From Myxococcales bacterium (GTDB taxonomy: Bacteria > Myxococcota_A > Polyangia > Fen-1088): a DNA stretch of 52,946 nt. Positions 1 through 8,674 of this stretch are shown here, one piece after another. Location of the stretch: assembly GCA_025350815.1 (NCBI GenBank), contig JANXXE010000028.1, positions 1 through 52,946 on the forward strand. Direction: 5' to 3'. Below the pieces are notes generated by a model, which saw nothing but the letters and a program-made list of their open reading frames with translations, did no database searches and was not told the origin of the DNA. The first letter of the stretch is position 1. Each line of letters opens with the position of its first letter. Both the position numbers and the translations under genes were made by a program.

Positions 1-1
1 C

Positions 2-919
2 GTGCTGGTCAAGGAGGGCGACATCGTCAAGGCGGGCGCCGTCATCGCGGCGTTGCAGGACGCCGACCAGAAGAGTGCCATCGCTGCGGCGACGTCCCGC
101 GTGCTGGTGGCGCGGGCGCGGGCCGATACGGCGCGTGCGAATCTGGCCGAGATCAAACGGCAGGTCGACCGCACACGGGGCCTGGCCGAAGCCAATGCGG
201 TTCCGCGCGCGCAACTGGAAGATCTGGAGGCGCGCGCCAAGGCGCTGTCCGAGATGGTCTCCGCCGCCACCGCCGAAAGCGCGGCCATCGAGGCCGAGGT
301 GCACACCCTGCGTGTCGGTCTGGACGACCGCATCATCACGGCGCCGATCAGCGGGACCATCATCAGCAAACCCGCGTCGGTGGGTGAGATGGTGGGGCAG
401 GCGTCGGTCATTGCCGAGATAGCGGACTTTGATTCGATAGTCGTGGAAACCGACGTGCCCGAGGCGCGGCTGGACCTGGTGAAGCCCGGAAGTCCCTGCG
501 AAATCGTTCTGGATGCCTATCCATCGCGGCGTTACCGCGGGCTGACCAGCGAGATAGGCAAGCGCATCAACCGCGCGAAGGCGACCGTCGTCGCCAAGGT
601 GAAGTTTCGCGACACCACCGAGGGCATCCTTCCGGAAATGTCGGCGCGGGTCAGTTTCCTCAGCGAGGAGATCAAGGCCGAGTCGCTGAAGGAAAAGCCC
701 AAGAAGATTGTGGCGGCTGACGCCATCACCCAACGCGATGGCGCCAAGGTGTTGTTCGTGATCGAGGACGGCAAGCTGCGCGTTGCGCGGGTCGCGGTGG
801 GACCGGCGGTGGGCAGCGGTGTCGAGTTGCTGGACGGTCCGTCGCCCGGCGCGCGCGTGGTCAACAAACCTTCCGACGAGCTGTTCGCCGGGCAGGGAAT
901 CAAGGAACGGGAGAAATAG
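2..919 (+). CDS. HlyD/MacA-type periplasmic adaptor subunit, 5' truncated
   Basis: Membrane-fusion adaptor that would link an inner-membrane ABC exporter to a TolC-type outer-membrane channel. The reading frame is open at the window edge, so the N-terminus, with its signal or anchor, is missing. The visible part begins in the first half of the lipoyl-like hairpin (VKEGDIVKAGAVIAAL), runs through an Ala/Arg-rich alpha-helical coiled coil (about residues 25-105), returns through the second lipoyl half (ITAPISGTIISKPASVGEMV), and ends with beta-barrel and membrane-proximal domains. The ATPase gene follows with no spacing (TAG then ATG), and two permeases come after it, so this is the adaptor of a MacAB-like system. 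Substrate unknown. The family call is firm; MacA in the strict sense is inference. Confidence 0.88.
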   Translation: MLVKEGDIVKAGAVIAALQDADQKSAIAAATSRVLVARARADTARANLAEIKRQVDRTRGLAEANAVPRAQLEDLEARAKALSEMVSAATAESAAIEAEVHTLRVGLDDRIITAPISGTIISKPASVGEMVGQASVIAEIADFDSIVVETDVPEARLDLVKPGSPCEIVLDAYPSRRYRGLTSEIGKRINRAKATVVAKVKFRDTTEGILPEMSARVSFLSEEIKAESLKEKPKKIVAADAITQRDGAKVLFVIEDGKLRVARVAVGPAVGSGVELLDGPSPGARVVNKPSDELFAGQGIKEREK

Positions 920-1594
920 ATGGAACCTTCGATCGTCGAGCTTAAGGGCATCACCAAGACTTTCCAGCGCGGCAAGGAACCCATCGTCGTGCTGGATGGG
1001 CTGACGCTGGAGATCCCGACCGGTTCGTTTGAGGCGCTGATGGGGCCTTCGGGGTCCGGCAAGTCGACGCTGCTGAACCTGATAGCGGGGCTGGATCGCC
1101 CGACGCAGGGAAGCGCGGTGGTCGCGGGCGCGAACCTGGTCAGCATGAGCGACGGCGAGCTGGCCAAGTTTCGCGCGCGGCACATCGGTTTCATCTTTCA
1201 GGCGTACAACTTGTTGCCGGTGTTGACGGCTATCGAGAACGTCGAACTGCCGCTGCTGCTGACGAACCTGTCCAAGACCGAACGACGTGAGCGCGCGCAG
1301 ACCGCGTTGCGCGTCGTGGGGCTGGAGGAGCGAATGAAACACTACCCGCGTCAGTTGTCGGGCGGGCAAGAGCAGCGCGTGGCGATTGCGCGCGCCATCG
1401 TGAACGATCCGACGATCATCGTCGCTGACGAGCCGACCGGCGATCTGGATCGCAAGGCGGCCGACGACATCCTGAACTTGCTTGAACGACTGAACAAAGA
1501 ATTCAAGAAGACCATCCTCATGGTCACACACGATCCCCACGCTGCCGAGCGCGCCGGCGTCACGCGGAAGCTGGACAAGGGGCAGTTGCAGTGA
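920..1594 (+). CDS. ABC transporter ATP-binding protein, MacB/LolD-like
   Basis: Cytoplasmic ATPase that powers the adjacent FtsX-type permeases. At 224 residues it has the usual length of the MacB/LolD/FtsE class. Visible motifs are Walker A (GPSGSGKST, about residues 41-49), Q-loop ([22 protein letters not shown]), signature ([14 protein letters not shown]) and Walker B ([12 protein letters not shown]), followed by an H-loop histidine (MVTHDPH). The signature has Glu where most MacB/LolD proteins have Gln (GGQQQR). The ATG directly follows the adaptor stop codon, and the TGA overlaps the GTG of the next permease (GTGA), so translation is probably coupled through the unit. Confidence 0.93.
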   Translation: MEPSIVELKGITKTFQRGKEPIVVLDGLTLEIPTGSFEALMGPSGSGKSTLLNLIAGLDRPTQGSAVVAGANLVSMSDGELAKFRARHIGFIFQAYNLLPVLTAIENVELPLLLTNLSKTERRERAQTALRVVGLEERMKHYPRQLSGGQEQRVAIARAIVNDPTIIVADEPTGDLDRKAADDILNLLERLNKEFKKTILMVTHDPHAAERAGVTRKLDKGQLQ

Positions 1595-2757
1595 ATCTGG
1601 TGCTGATAGCGGCGCGGAATCTTCTGCGCAACAAGATGCGCACGGTCCTGACCATCCTCGGGGCGTCGGTGGCCATTCTCGCTTTCGTCATGCTGCGCAC
1701 GGTGCTGTCGGCGTGGTCGACGGCGGCGGATTACTCGGCCAAGGACCGCATCGCCACCCGCCACAAGGTCAGCTTCGTCATCAGCATGCCCAAGAATTAC
1801 ATCGACCAGATTCGGCTGGTGCCGGGCGTGAAGCAGGCGACCTACATGAATTGGTTCGGCGGCAAGAACCCGAACAAGCCTGAACAGTTTTTCGCCACCC
1901 TGGCGGTCGATCCCACCACCATCTTCGACGTCATGGACGAGATCGTTCTGACCCCGGCCGACCGGCAACACTGGCTGGAAGACAAAAAGGGCGCGGTCAT
2001 CGGCGACGTCCTGGCCAAGACGCTGGGCCTGAAGGTGGGCGACAAGTTCACCTTGCAAGGCAGCATCTATCCCGGCGACTGGGAATTCAACATCGACGGC
2101 ATCTATTCAGCCAAGCGCAAGTCGGTCGACCGTTCGACCTTCTTCTTCCACTGGAGCTACATGAACGATTCGTTGCCCGAGTCGCGCAAAGATCAGATCG
2201 GCTGGATCACCAGCCGCATCGACGATCCCGGCAAGGGCGCGGACATATCGGCGGCCATCGACAGAATCTTCGACGAAAAGGACGTGCAGACGGCGACGAT
2301 GAGCGAGCGCGCGATGAACCTGGGGTTCATGGGTATGATCAGCTCGTTGCTGAAGGCGCTGGACGTCATCTCGATCATCATCCTGCTGATCATGATGATG
2401 ATCCTGGGCAACACCATCGCGATGGGGGTTCGCGAGCGCACGCGCGAGTACGGCGTGCTGCGGGCGATCGGATTTTCACCGCGCGACGTGGGCACCTTCA
2501 TCGTGGGCGAGGCCGCGTTCATCGGCCTTTTGTCCGGCGTGGTCGGTCTTGCGCTGTCCGTGCCCATCGTCGAATTGGGTCTCGGCCGTTGGTTGGAAGA
2601 AAACATGGGCGCATGGTTCCCGTATTTCCGCATCGATGCGCAGACCTATGTCATGGGGCTGGGTCTTGCCATCGGGTTGGCGCTGGTGGCGTCGGTCATT
2701 CCGGCGCGGCGGGCGTCGCGACTTCTGGTCACGGACGCGCTTCGGCGCGTCGCTTGA
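1591..2757 (+). CDS. ABC transporter permease, FtsX/MacB type (first of two)
   Basis: Inner-membrane permease. It has one N-terminal transmembrane segment (about residues 14-34, [20 protein letters not shown]), a large periplasmic MacB-PCD-like domain (about 35-250) and three C-terminal segments (about 255-280, 305-330, 350-375). The FtsX-domain signature is visible near the second segment ([23 protein letters not shown]), and the protein ends in the usual [15 protein letters not shown] cytoplasmic tail. The GTG start overlaps the ATPase stop by 4 nt. It lacks the fused ATPase of E. coli MacB, which fits the separate ATPase gene upstream. It is paired with a second, diverged permease downstream, so the transporter is probably a heterodimer. 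Confidence 0.9.
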   Translation: MNLVLIAARNLLRNKMRTVLTILGASVAILAFVMLRTVLSAWSTAADYSAKDRIATRHKVSFVISMPKNYIDQIRLVPGVKQATYMNWFGGKNPNKPEQFFATLAVDPTTIFDVMDEIVLTPADRQHWLEDKKGAVIGDVLAKTLGLKVGDKFTLQGSIYPGDWEFNIDGIYSAKRKSVDRSTFFFHWSYMNDSLPESRKDQIGWITSRIDDPGKGADISAAIDRIFDEKDVQTATMSERAMNLGFMGMISSLLKALDVISIIILLIMMMILGNTIAMGVRERTREYGVLRAIGFSPRDVGTFIVGEAAFIGLLSGVVGLALSVPIVELGLGRWLEENMGAWFPYFRIDAQTYVMGLGLAIGLALVASVIPARRASRLLVTDALRRVA

Positions 2758-2770
2758 GAGGCAGGCGATC

Positions 2771-3931
2771 ATGATTCCGGTTTCCTACAACCTTCGCAAT
2801 CTGACGGTCCGCAAGACCACCACGGCCGCCGTGGCGCTGGGTCTGGGTCTGGTGGTTTTCGTTTTCGCATCTGTGTTGATGCTGTCGAATGGCATCAAGA
2901 AGACGATGGGGCGCAGCGCCAGTCCCGACGTTGCGGTCGTCCTGCGCAAGGGCGCGACGGCCGAACTGGAAAGCGTCATAGAAGAACCCAGCATCAACCT
3001 GGTTCTGAACGACAAGGAGCTGCCGCTGCCGGCCACCGGGCCGCGTGGCATCGCTGAACTGGTCGTGGTCATCCTGCTGGACAAGGTCGGCGCGCCGGGT
3101 CTGTCCAACGCCACCGTGCGCGGCGTGGCTGACGGGTCGCTGGCCTTTCGTCCCAACATCAAGATCATCGCCGGCCGCGCGGCGCAGTCGGGGTCCGACG
3201 AGGTGACGGTCGGCAAGGCCATCCGGGGCCGGTTCAAGGGCCTGGATCTGGACCAGACGTTCGAGCTGAAGAAGAACCGGCCCGTGAAAGTGGTCGGGAT
3301 CTTCGAGGACGCCGGGTCATCCTACGAATCCGAGGTGTGGGCGGATCTGAATCTCGTTCGCGCGTCCTTCCGTCGCGAAGGGGTGGTGTCGGTCATTCGT
3401 GCGCGCGTCGAGCCCAGCAAGTTCGACGGCTACAAGGCCAGCATCGAATCGAACCGGCAGTTGAACATGCAGGTCCTCAAGGAGGCCGAGTACTACGACA
3501 AGCAGTCCGAGGGGACGTCGACCTTCATCGCGGCGATGGGCATCATGATAGCCGTCTTCTTCTCGGTGGGCGCGATGCTGGGCGCGATGATCACCATGCA
3601 CGCGGCCGTGGCCAACCGTCAGCGCGAAATCGGCACGTTGCGTGCGCTGGGATTTTCCAAGGCCAGCATCCTGTTTTCGTTTTTGATTGAATCCATCATG
3701 CTGGCCCTGCTGGGCGGCGTGCTGGGCGCCGGAGCGTCGCTGGCCATGGGCATGGTCAACTTCTCGATGGTGAATTTCGCCAGCTGGTCCGAGATATCCT
3801 TCCGCTTCGAGCCAACGCCCGGGATCATCGCGGGCGGCATCATCTTCGCCACCGTGATGGGATTGTTCGGCGGCCTGTTCCCCGCGATCCGCGCCTCGCG
3901 CGTCAGCCCCATCGACGCCATGCGCTCCTAA
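2771..3931 (+). CDS. ABC transporter permease, FtsX/MacB type (second of two)
   Basis: Second permease, 386 residues, with the same topology: an N-terminal segment (about residues 20-40), a periplasmic domain, and three C-terminal segments beginning near FIAAMGIMIAVFFSVGAML. The cytoplasmic signature (NRQREIGTLRALGFSKASIL) and the terminal PAIRASRVSPIDAMRS match the FtsX family. I placed the start at ATG 2771 rather than at longer in-frame options because it follows a purine-rich GAGAGGCAGG, and MIPVSYNLRNL is a typical permease N-terminus. It lies 13 nt after the first permease. Its stop overlaps the stop of the convergent TolC-type gene by 4 nt. Confidence 0.9.
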   Translation: MIPVSYNLRNLTVRKTTTAAVALGLGLVVFVFASVLMLSNGIKKTMGRSASPDVAVVLRKGATAELESVIEEPSINLVLNDKELPLPATGPRGIAELVVVILLDKVGAPGLSNATVRGVADGSLAFRPNIKIIAGRAAQSGSDEVTVGKAIRGRFKGLDLDQTFELKKNRPVKVVGIFEDAGSSYESEVWADLNLVRASFRREGVVSVIRARVEPSKFDGYKASIESNRQLNMQVLKEAEYYDKQSEGTSTFIAAMGIMIAVFFSVGAMLGAMITMHAAVANRQREIGTLRALGFSKASILFSFLIESIMLALLGGVLGAGASLAMGMVNFSMVNFASWSEISFRFEPTPGIIAGGIIFATVMGLFGGLFPAIRASRVSPIDAMRS

Positions 3932-5286
3932 CGAACGGGCGCGCGCTGCGCCGGGATTTCGCCCATCGCGCGCACCAGCGCGGCCTGCGCCAGGTAGTAG
4001 TCGTAGCGCGCCTGGGTGTAGGCCCCGCGGGCGCGCGATAGATCCGCCTCGGCGTCGATGACGTCCGTGGTGCTGGCGGCGCCCTTGCTGAAGCGAACCG
4101 TCTGGATGCGGTGGGCTTCCTCGGCGGCCTGCAGCGACGTGCGCGCCGGCGCCAGTGTTTCGAACGCGCTTTTCGCCTCCAGAAGGCGGCGGCGCGCATC
4201 GAAAGCGATCTGATCGCGCACGATTTTGTCGGCCACTTCCGCCTGACTTGCGCGCGCGCGGGCTTCCTTGACGCCGTCCCAGGTCTTGCCCCAGTCCCAG
4301 ATGTCCCAGCTCAACGTGGCGCCCACGAACCAGGCGTTGACGGGCTGAAAAGAACCCTGACCCTTCGTGTGCTGGTAGGTGGCGACGCCCATGACGTTCG
4401 GCAACAACTGCGCCTTGGCCACCGTCGGGCCTTCCTGGGCTTGCACGGTTCTTTCGCGGCTGGCGCTAAGCTCGGGGCGGGCCCCGGTCGCGGCGTGGAC
4501 CGCGTTGGCCTCGGTCAGCGCAATCGGCGGCGGCGGGTCGGGCAGATCGTCGACAACCTCGACCACGGCCTCGGGCTTGAGATCCAGGGCCAGGGTCAAG
4601 GTTGCGCTGGCCACGGCGACGCCGGTTTGCGCCCGCAGCAAGCCCTGCCGGGCCCCGTCGCGCGTCGAGATCAGGCGCAGCACATCGACGCGCCCCAGGA
4701 CCCCCGCCTGTTCGAGGGCGCGTGCGCGTTCCAGTTGCGCCTCCAACTGCCCAAGGGTCTTGCCCGCCACCTCGGCGGTGGCGTTGGCTTGCAGCAGGCG
4801 CAGGTACGCCTCGGCCGCGCGTGATGCAGTGTCGAGGCGCGCCCGCGCGATGTCGGTCCGTGCGCCTTCCGCGGCGCTGCGATCGATGGCGACCATGTGG
4901 TGCAGGACGAACAGACCCGAGATCGGTTGCGCCAGCGAGATCGAAAACAGCGATGTCATCTGTTCCCGCACGACCGTCGTCGTCGGCGCCATCCCGATGG
5001 CCGCCGGCATCGGTCCGAACGTGATCTGCAAGGGCTCGTTCCAGCGCAGCAGGTTCCCCTCGGCCCGCAGCTTTGCGTAAGCTTGCGACGCCGTGGCGCT
5101 GGCTTTCAGGTCCGCCGCCGTCGCCCCGTGTCGCGCGCCCGCTATTTCGGGCCCGCGATCAATGGACATCTGGACGGCATCGCCAAAAGTCAAACGCAGG
5201 GGCTGCGCGGCGGCCGAGGTCGCGAGGCCCACAGTGCTGACAATTGCCAGGATCCGGTGAAAGCGCGTGCGGTGGGGCTGAAGCAT
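3928..5286 (-). CDS. TolC-family outer-membrane efflux channel
   Basis: Outer-membrane factor of tripartite exporters, 452 residues. An exported leader is visible (ILAIVSTVGLATSAAAQPL), followed by two OEP repeats of long Ala/Leu/Arg-rich helices and beta-strand stretches. The second repeat contains NAWFVGATLSWDIWDWGKTWDGVKEAR, and each repeat ends in a helix such as STTDVIDAEADLSRARGAYTQARYDYYLAQAALVRAMGE. It sits opposite the adaptor/ABC genes and converges on them, so it is the likely partner even though it is not co-transcribed. On its own strand it follows the methyltransferase by 13 nt and may share that transcript. Confidence 0.9.
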   Translation of the reverse strand: MLQPHRTRFHRILAIVSTVGLATSAAAQPLRLTFGDAVQMSIDRGPEIAGARHGATAADLKASATASQAYAKLRAEGNLLRWNEPLQITFGPMPAAIGMAPTTTVVREQMTSLFSISLAQPISGLFVLHHMVAIDRSAAEGARTDIARARLDTASRAAEAYLRLLQANATAEVAGKTLGQLEAQLERARALEQAGVLGRVDVLRLISTRDGARQGLLRAQTGVAVASATLTLALDLKPEAVVEVVDDLPDPPPPIALTEANAVHAATGARPELSASRERTVQAQEGPTVAKAQLLPNVMGVATYQHTKGQGSFQPVNAWFVGATLSWDIWDWGKTWDGVKEARARASQAEVADKIVRDQIAFDARRRLLEAKSAFETLAPARTSLQAAEEAHRIQTVRFSKGAASTTDVIDAEADLSRARGAYTQARYDYYLAQAALVRAMGEIPAQRAPVR

Positions 5287-5299
5287 CAGGCGCAGCAGC

Positions 5300-6043
5300 C
5301 TAGTGGCGCAGCGGCTCGAACACCAGAAGGTGTTGCCAGGGCAGGGTGTCGTCGCGTCCGACCAGACAGAAGCCGGCCGCGGCCATTTCGGCCGTCGCCT
5401 GTGCGGCGGTCATGCGGTGCTCGGGACGAATGGGAACCTTCGGATCCTCGGCGCGGAATTCAACCAGCGCCAGGCGTCCCTGTGGCCGCAGGGCGCGGCG
5501 CAGGTCCGCCAGGAAGCGCGCCGGCTGCGACAGCTCGTGGTACACGTCGACCATCAGTGCCAGATCGATCGCGTCGGACGGCAGGCCAGTTTCGCCGTCA
5601 CCTGACAGGGCCGTGCTGACGTTCGCCAGGCCGCGCGCGCGGACGTTGCGTTCCAGATCCGCCAGCATCTGCGGCTGGATGTCGGTCGCGACGATGCGGC
5701 CATTCGGGGCCACCAGCGGCGCCATTCGCCAGGTGTGGTACCCGACGCCAGCGCCGATGTCCGCCACGACCATGCCCGGGCGCAGGTGAAGCGCTGCAAT
5801 CAGGCGTTCGGGATCTTCTTCCGCGATGCGCTCGGGCCGCGTCAGCCACTCGGCTCCCCGGTAGCTCATGGTCGCTGCGGGCAAACGCGCCTGCTGCTGG
5901 CCGGCGGCGGCCGCGTCGGTCAGGCAGCCAGCGGGCCGGGGCGGCCGGGCCGCGACCATGACGATGTCCGGTGCAGGTGCAGGCGGGGTCGCGACGGGGC
6001 GCGCACGGCAGGCCAGCAGACCCACGACCAGCAGCGCCCGCAC
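5300..6043 (-). CDS. Class I SAM-dependent methyltransferase with lipoprotein-like leader
   Basis: The C-terminal two thirds is a methyltransferase domain. Motif I is VVADIGAGVGYHTWRMA, followed by a DIQPQM acidic loop, LALMVDVYHEL and a LRRALRPQGRLALVEFR strand. The N-terminus from GTG 6043 reads as a short charged segment, a hydrophobic core and a lipobox-like cysteine (VRALLVVGLLAC), then a Pro/Ala-rich linker. The frame stays open to ATG 6154, but that start would overlap the divergent aminotransferase and place about 37 unrelated residues before the leader, so I chose the GTG. An exported SAM enzyme is odd because SAM is cytoplasmic. The leader could instead be a membrane anchor, or the start could be wrong. 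Substrate unknown. Confidence 0.75.
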   Translation of the reverse strand: MRALLVVGLLACRARPVATPPAPAPDIVMVAARPPRPAGCLTDAAAAGQQQARLPAATMSYRGAEWLTRPERIAEEDPERLIAALHLRPGMVVADIGAGVGYHTWRMAPLVAPNGRIVATDIQPQMLADLERNVRARGLANVSTALSGDGETGLPSDAIDLALMVDVYHELSQPARFLADLRRALRPQGRLALVEFRAEDPKVPIRPEHRMTAAQATAEMAAAGFCLVGRDDTLPWQHLLVFEPLRH

Positions 6044-6105
6044 CCATTGTGCGCCCCGACCGCTGAATCTGCCGGTGTTCCAATAGGTAATCAGTGGTAT
6101 CTCTA

Positions 6106-6134
6106 TTGACACATTGGTGATCCCACGATACATA
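6106..6134 (+). promoter_or_regulatory. Sigma-70-type promoter for the aminotransferase, likely leaderless
   Basis: A perfect TTGACA (6106-6111) is followed by a 17-bp spacer and TACATA (6129-6134). Only 6 nt separate the -10 from the ATG at 6141, so initiation would fall at or next to the start codon. There is no usable Shine-Dalgarno sequence: the AGGG before the ATG is too close. Confidence 0.7.
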
Positions 6135-6140
6135 TAGGGC

Positions 6141-7424
6141 ATGTCATTTGCCAAGTCTCGCGAGTGGTTCGCACGGGCTCAGAAGTCTCTCGCTGGCGGA
6201 ACCAGCAGCGTCTTTCGCAAAAAACAGAAGCCCACGCCGCTTTACTTCACGAAGGGCGAAGGCTCGCGCGTGTGGGACGCCGACGGGACCGAAATGATCG
6301 ACTACACCCTCGCGTATGGGCCGCAGATTCTGGGCCACAGTCATCCGGCCTTGGTCGCGGCGGTGCAAGAACAGGTTGCGATCGGCCAGACCTACGGCGC
6401 CCAGTGCGAGCTGGAATTCATCGTCGCCGAAAAGCTGCTTTCGATCTTGCCGGGCTGCGAACGCGTCACCTATGCGACGACCGGCTCTGAAGCTGTGCAG
6501 GTGGCGCTGCGTCTGGCGCGCGCGAAGACCGGGCGGTCGAAGATCGTGCGATTTGCGGGCCACTACCATGGCTGGATGGACAATATCCTCGTCGACCCGC
6601 GCGCGGGTGGCGAACTGGGCGCCTGCCGAACGGTGTCAGCCGGTCAGGCCGAGGGACCCCTGCAGGATGTGTTGTGCCTGCCGTGGAACGATCTGAAGGT
6701 CGTCGAAGCGGCGCTGGCGCGATATCCCGGCGAAATTGCGGCGGTGATTCTCGAGCCGTTCTTGGCAAACGGCGGCGGGATCGAACCGCGACCGGGCTAC
6801 TTGCAGGGGCTGCGGGACATCTGCACCGCTGCGGATGTCGTTCTCATTTTCGACGAGGTGATCACCGGCTTCCGTGTGGCGCTGGGCGGGGCGGCGGAAC
6901 TTTATGGCGTGACGCCGGATCTGTCGGTCTTCGGCAAGGCTGTGGCTGGCGGCTTCCCGCTAAGTGTGGTCGCCGGCAAGGCGGCCATCCTCGACCAGAT
7001 AGCCGAGGGGCGCGTGTTTCACGCAGGCACGCTGAACGGCAATCCGATCTCGCTGGCTGCGGCGCTGGCGACCCTGACCGAACTCGAAAAGGACAATGGG
7101 GCGGCTCTCAAGCGCGTCCGTCAGCTGGGCGAGCGTCTTCAAGATGGCATGCGACGGGTCTACGCCGAGCGCGGCCAGCCGGGCGTCGTGCAGGGCCGTG
7201 GGTCGGTCTTCTGGACGTATCTGCGGGCGACGCCCATCGACGACAACAGTCAGCTGGCCTCGTACGACGGTGCGCCTTACGTCGCGCTGACCGAGGCGCT
7301 GATGCCCGAAGGCGTCCTGGTCATGGGCTCGGGACGATGGTACGTGTCGACCGCCCACACGGCACAGGATATCGACCTGACCGTGAAGGCGTTTGATCGC
7401 GCCCTCGCGCAGCGCCAGGTCTGA
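6141..7424 (+). CDS. Class III PLP aminotransferase, glutamate-1-semialdehyde aminomutase-like
   Basis: PLP enzyme of 427 residues. HemL-like landmarks are the N-terminal SLAGGTSSVFRK, the phosphate-binding ATTGSEAVQVALRLARA, AGHYHGWMDN, the acidic FDEVITGFR, and the Schiff-base lysine at about residue 266 (FGKAVAGGFPLSVVAG). The C-terminal STAHTAQDIDLTVKAF also fits the family. HemL normally has a glycine-rich GGG after the lysine and supports tetrapyrrole synthesis. Here the motif is AGG and no heme gene is nearby, so it may be one of the many HemL-like aminotransferases of unknown substrate. It begins an isolated + strand unit behind a good promoter. Confidence 0.85.
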   Translation: MSFAKSREWFARAQKSLAGGTSSVFRKKQKPTPLYFTKGEGSRVWDADGTEMIDYTLAYGPQILGHSHPALVAAVQEQVAIGQTYGAQCELEFIVAEKLLSILPGCERVTYATTGSEAVQVALRLARAKTGRSKIVRFAGHYHGWMDNILVDPRAGGELGACRTVSAGQAEGPLQDVLCLPWNDLKVVEAALARYPGEIAAVILEPFLANGGGIEPRPGYLQGLRDICTAADVVLIFDEVITGFRVALGGAAELYGVTPDLSVFGKAVAGGFPLSVVAGKAAILDQIAEGRVFHAGTLNGNPISLAAALATLTELEKDNGAALKRVRQLGERLQDGMRRVYAERGQPGVVQGRGSVFWTYLRATPIDDNSQLASYDGAPYVALTEALMPEGVLVMGSGRWYVSTAHTAQDIDLTVKAFDRALAQRQV

Positions 7425-7522
7425 TTCCAATCGCGCGGCGTGTGTCTGCCGCCACGCGCGTTCGTACGCGATCGTAGCTGGTCTTGAAACGTGGGGCTGC
7501 CTATTGCAGTATCCCCACGCCC

Positions 7523-8659
7523 ATGAACAACCGACGAATCGTCTCGCCTCGCCTCGCCTTCGGTGTTTCACTTTCGTGTGCGGTTTTGGCCTGCTCGACC
7601 GTGCCGTCGCCGCCAGTCGCCACGGTGTCCGCGCCCGCCGTCGTCGTGCCGCTGCGGGCGTACGTCGCCTGCCAAAGCGGGACGATCTACACCTACGATG
7701 TGGCCGCCAACGGGCACTTCACACCTCGGGGCAGCGTGCGTGCGCCGGCCGCCGTGTGGATGGCCGCCTCCGATCGAGGCGGGCGCTACCTTTATACGGC
7801 CGATCTGGCCGCCAACACCGTCAGCGCGTTCACCATCGAACCGGGCACGGGGTTATTGACCGCGCGAAATTCCGTCAAGGTCGGCGAGGTGCCCGCGTAC
7901 GTGTCCCTCGACGCGGAGGCGCGTCATCTGATGGTGGCCAACTACGGCGCAGGGACGGTCACGGTGCTGAACATCAGCGGGGACGGCGCCCTTGGCACTG
8001 TGGTCGCCGTCTACCCGACGGGGAAGAACACGCATTCGGTGCTGACCGACCCGACCGGTCGCTTCGTGCTGGCGGCGAATCTGGGTTCGGATTCCATCTC
8101 GCAATTTCTCTTCGACAGCGCACACGGCACCCTGACGCCGAACGCGGTTCCGACCGCCGCCGCGCCGGCCGCCTCCGGTCCACGACACATCGCTTTTGAT
8201 CCGGCCGGCCGCTTTGCCTACGTGGTCAACGAGGTGCAAAGCACCGTATCGACCTACGCCTTCGATCCGGCAACCGGCACGCTGGCATCGCGCCAGGTCC
8301 TGCCGACCATACCGGCTGACTTTGATCGGGCGAAGAACACCGGCTCGGACATTCACGTCCATCCCTCCGGGCGCTTCGTTTACGCTTCCAACCGGGGTCA
8401 CGACAGCCTTGCCATCTACAGCGTCGATGCTGCCGCCGGCACGTTGACCCTTGTTGGTTACCAGGCGACCGGCGGTGCCAAGCCGCAGGTGTTCAGTCTG
8501 GATTCCCGGGGCGATATCTTGCTGGCCGCCAACCGTGGCTCGTCCATGGTCAGAAGTTTTTTGGTCGACGCGAAGACAGGCACCCTGTCGGCGCAGGACA
8601 GCGTCACGGTGGATTCGTCGCCCCAATGGGTGGGTTTTGTGCCCCCCAGGCAGCCCTGA
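7523..8659 (+). CDS. Lactonase-family seven-bladed beta-propeller lipoprotein
   Basis: Resembles the 6-phosphogluconolactonase/YVTN-type lactonase family. Blades repeat a pattern of a DPxGRF or DxxGRYLY strand, then a surface strand, then a SVYxxDPxTGxL turn, for example DPAGRFAYVVNEVQSTVSTYAFDPATGTL and HPSGRFVYASNRGHDSLAIYSVD. The ATG at 7523 gives a good lipoprotein leader (LSCAVLAC); the frame opens 39 nt earlier without a better start. Export argues against a role in the cytoplasmic pentose pathway and for a periplasmic sugar-acid lactone substrate or a non-enzymatic propeller. The ApbE gene follows 15 nt after the stop. Confidence 0.82.
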   Translation: MNNRRIVSPRLAFGVSLSCAVLACSTVPSPPVATVSAPAVVVPLRAYVACQSGTIYTYDVAANGHFTPRGSVRAPAAVWMAASDRGGRYLYTADLAANTVSAFTIEPGTGLLTARNSVKVGEVPAYVSLDAEARHLMVANYGAGTVTVLNISGDGALGTVVAVYPTGKNTHSVLTDPTGRFVLAANLGSDSISQFLFDSAHGTLTPNAVPTAAAPAASGPRHIAFDPAGRFAYVVNEVQSTVSTYAFDPATGTLASRQVLPTIPADFDRAKNTGSDIHVHPSGRFVYASNRGHDSLAIYSVDAAAGTLTLVGYQATGGAKPQVFSLDSRGDILLAANRGSSMVRSFLVDAKTGTLSAQDSVTVDSSPQWVGFVPPRQP

Positions 8660-8674
8660 TATGTCGGGCCGCGC

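Noticed and set aside
4111-4824. Long + strand frame across the TolC-type gene
   Set aside because: Shadow of the minus-strand gene: the composition is G/R/H-rich and no domain is visible, whereas the opposite frame gives a clear TolC protein.
6141-7424. Calling the aminotransferase HemL and placing heme synthesis here
   Set aside because: Family match is good, but the active-site flank differs and there are no tetrapyrrole genes nearby, so only a HemL-like class III call is supported.
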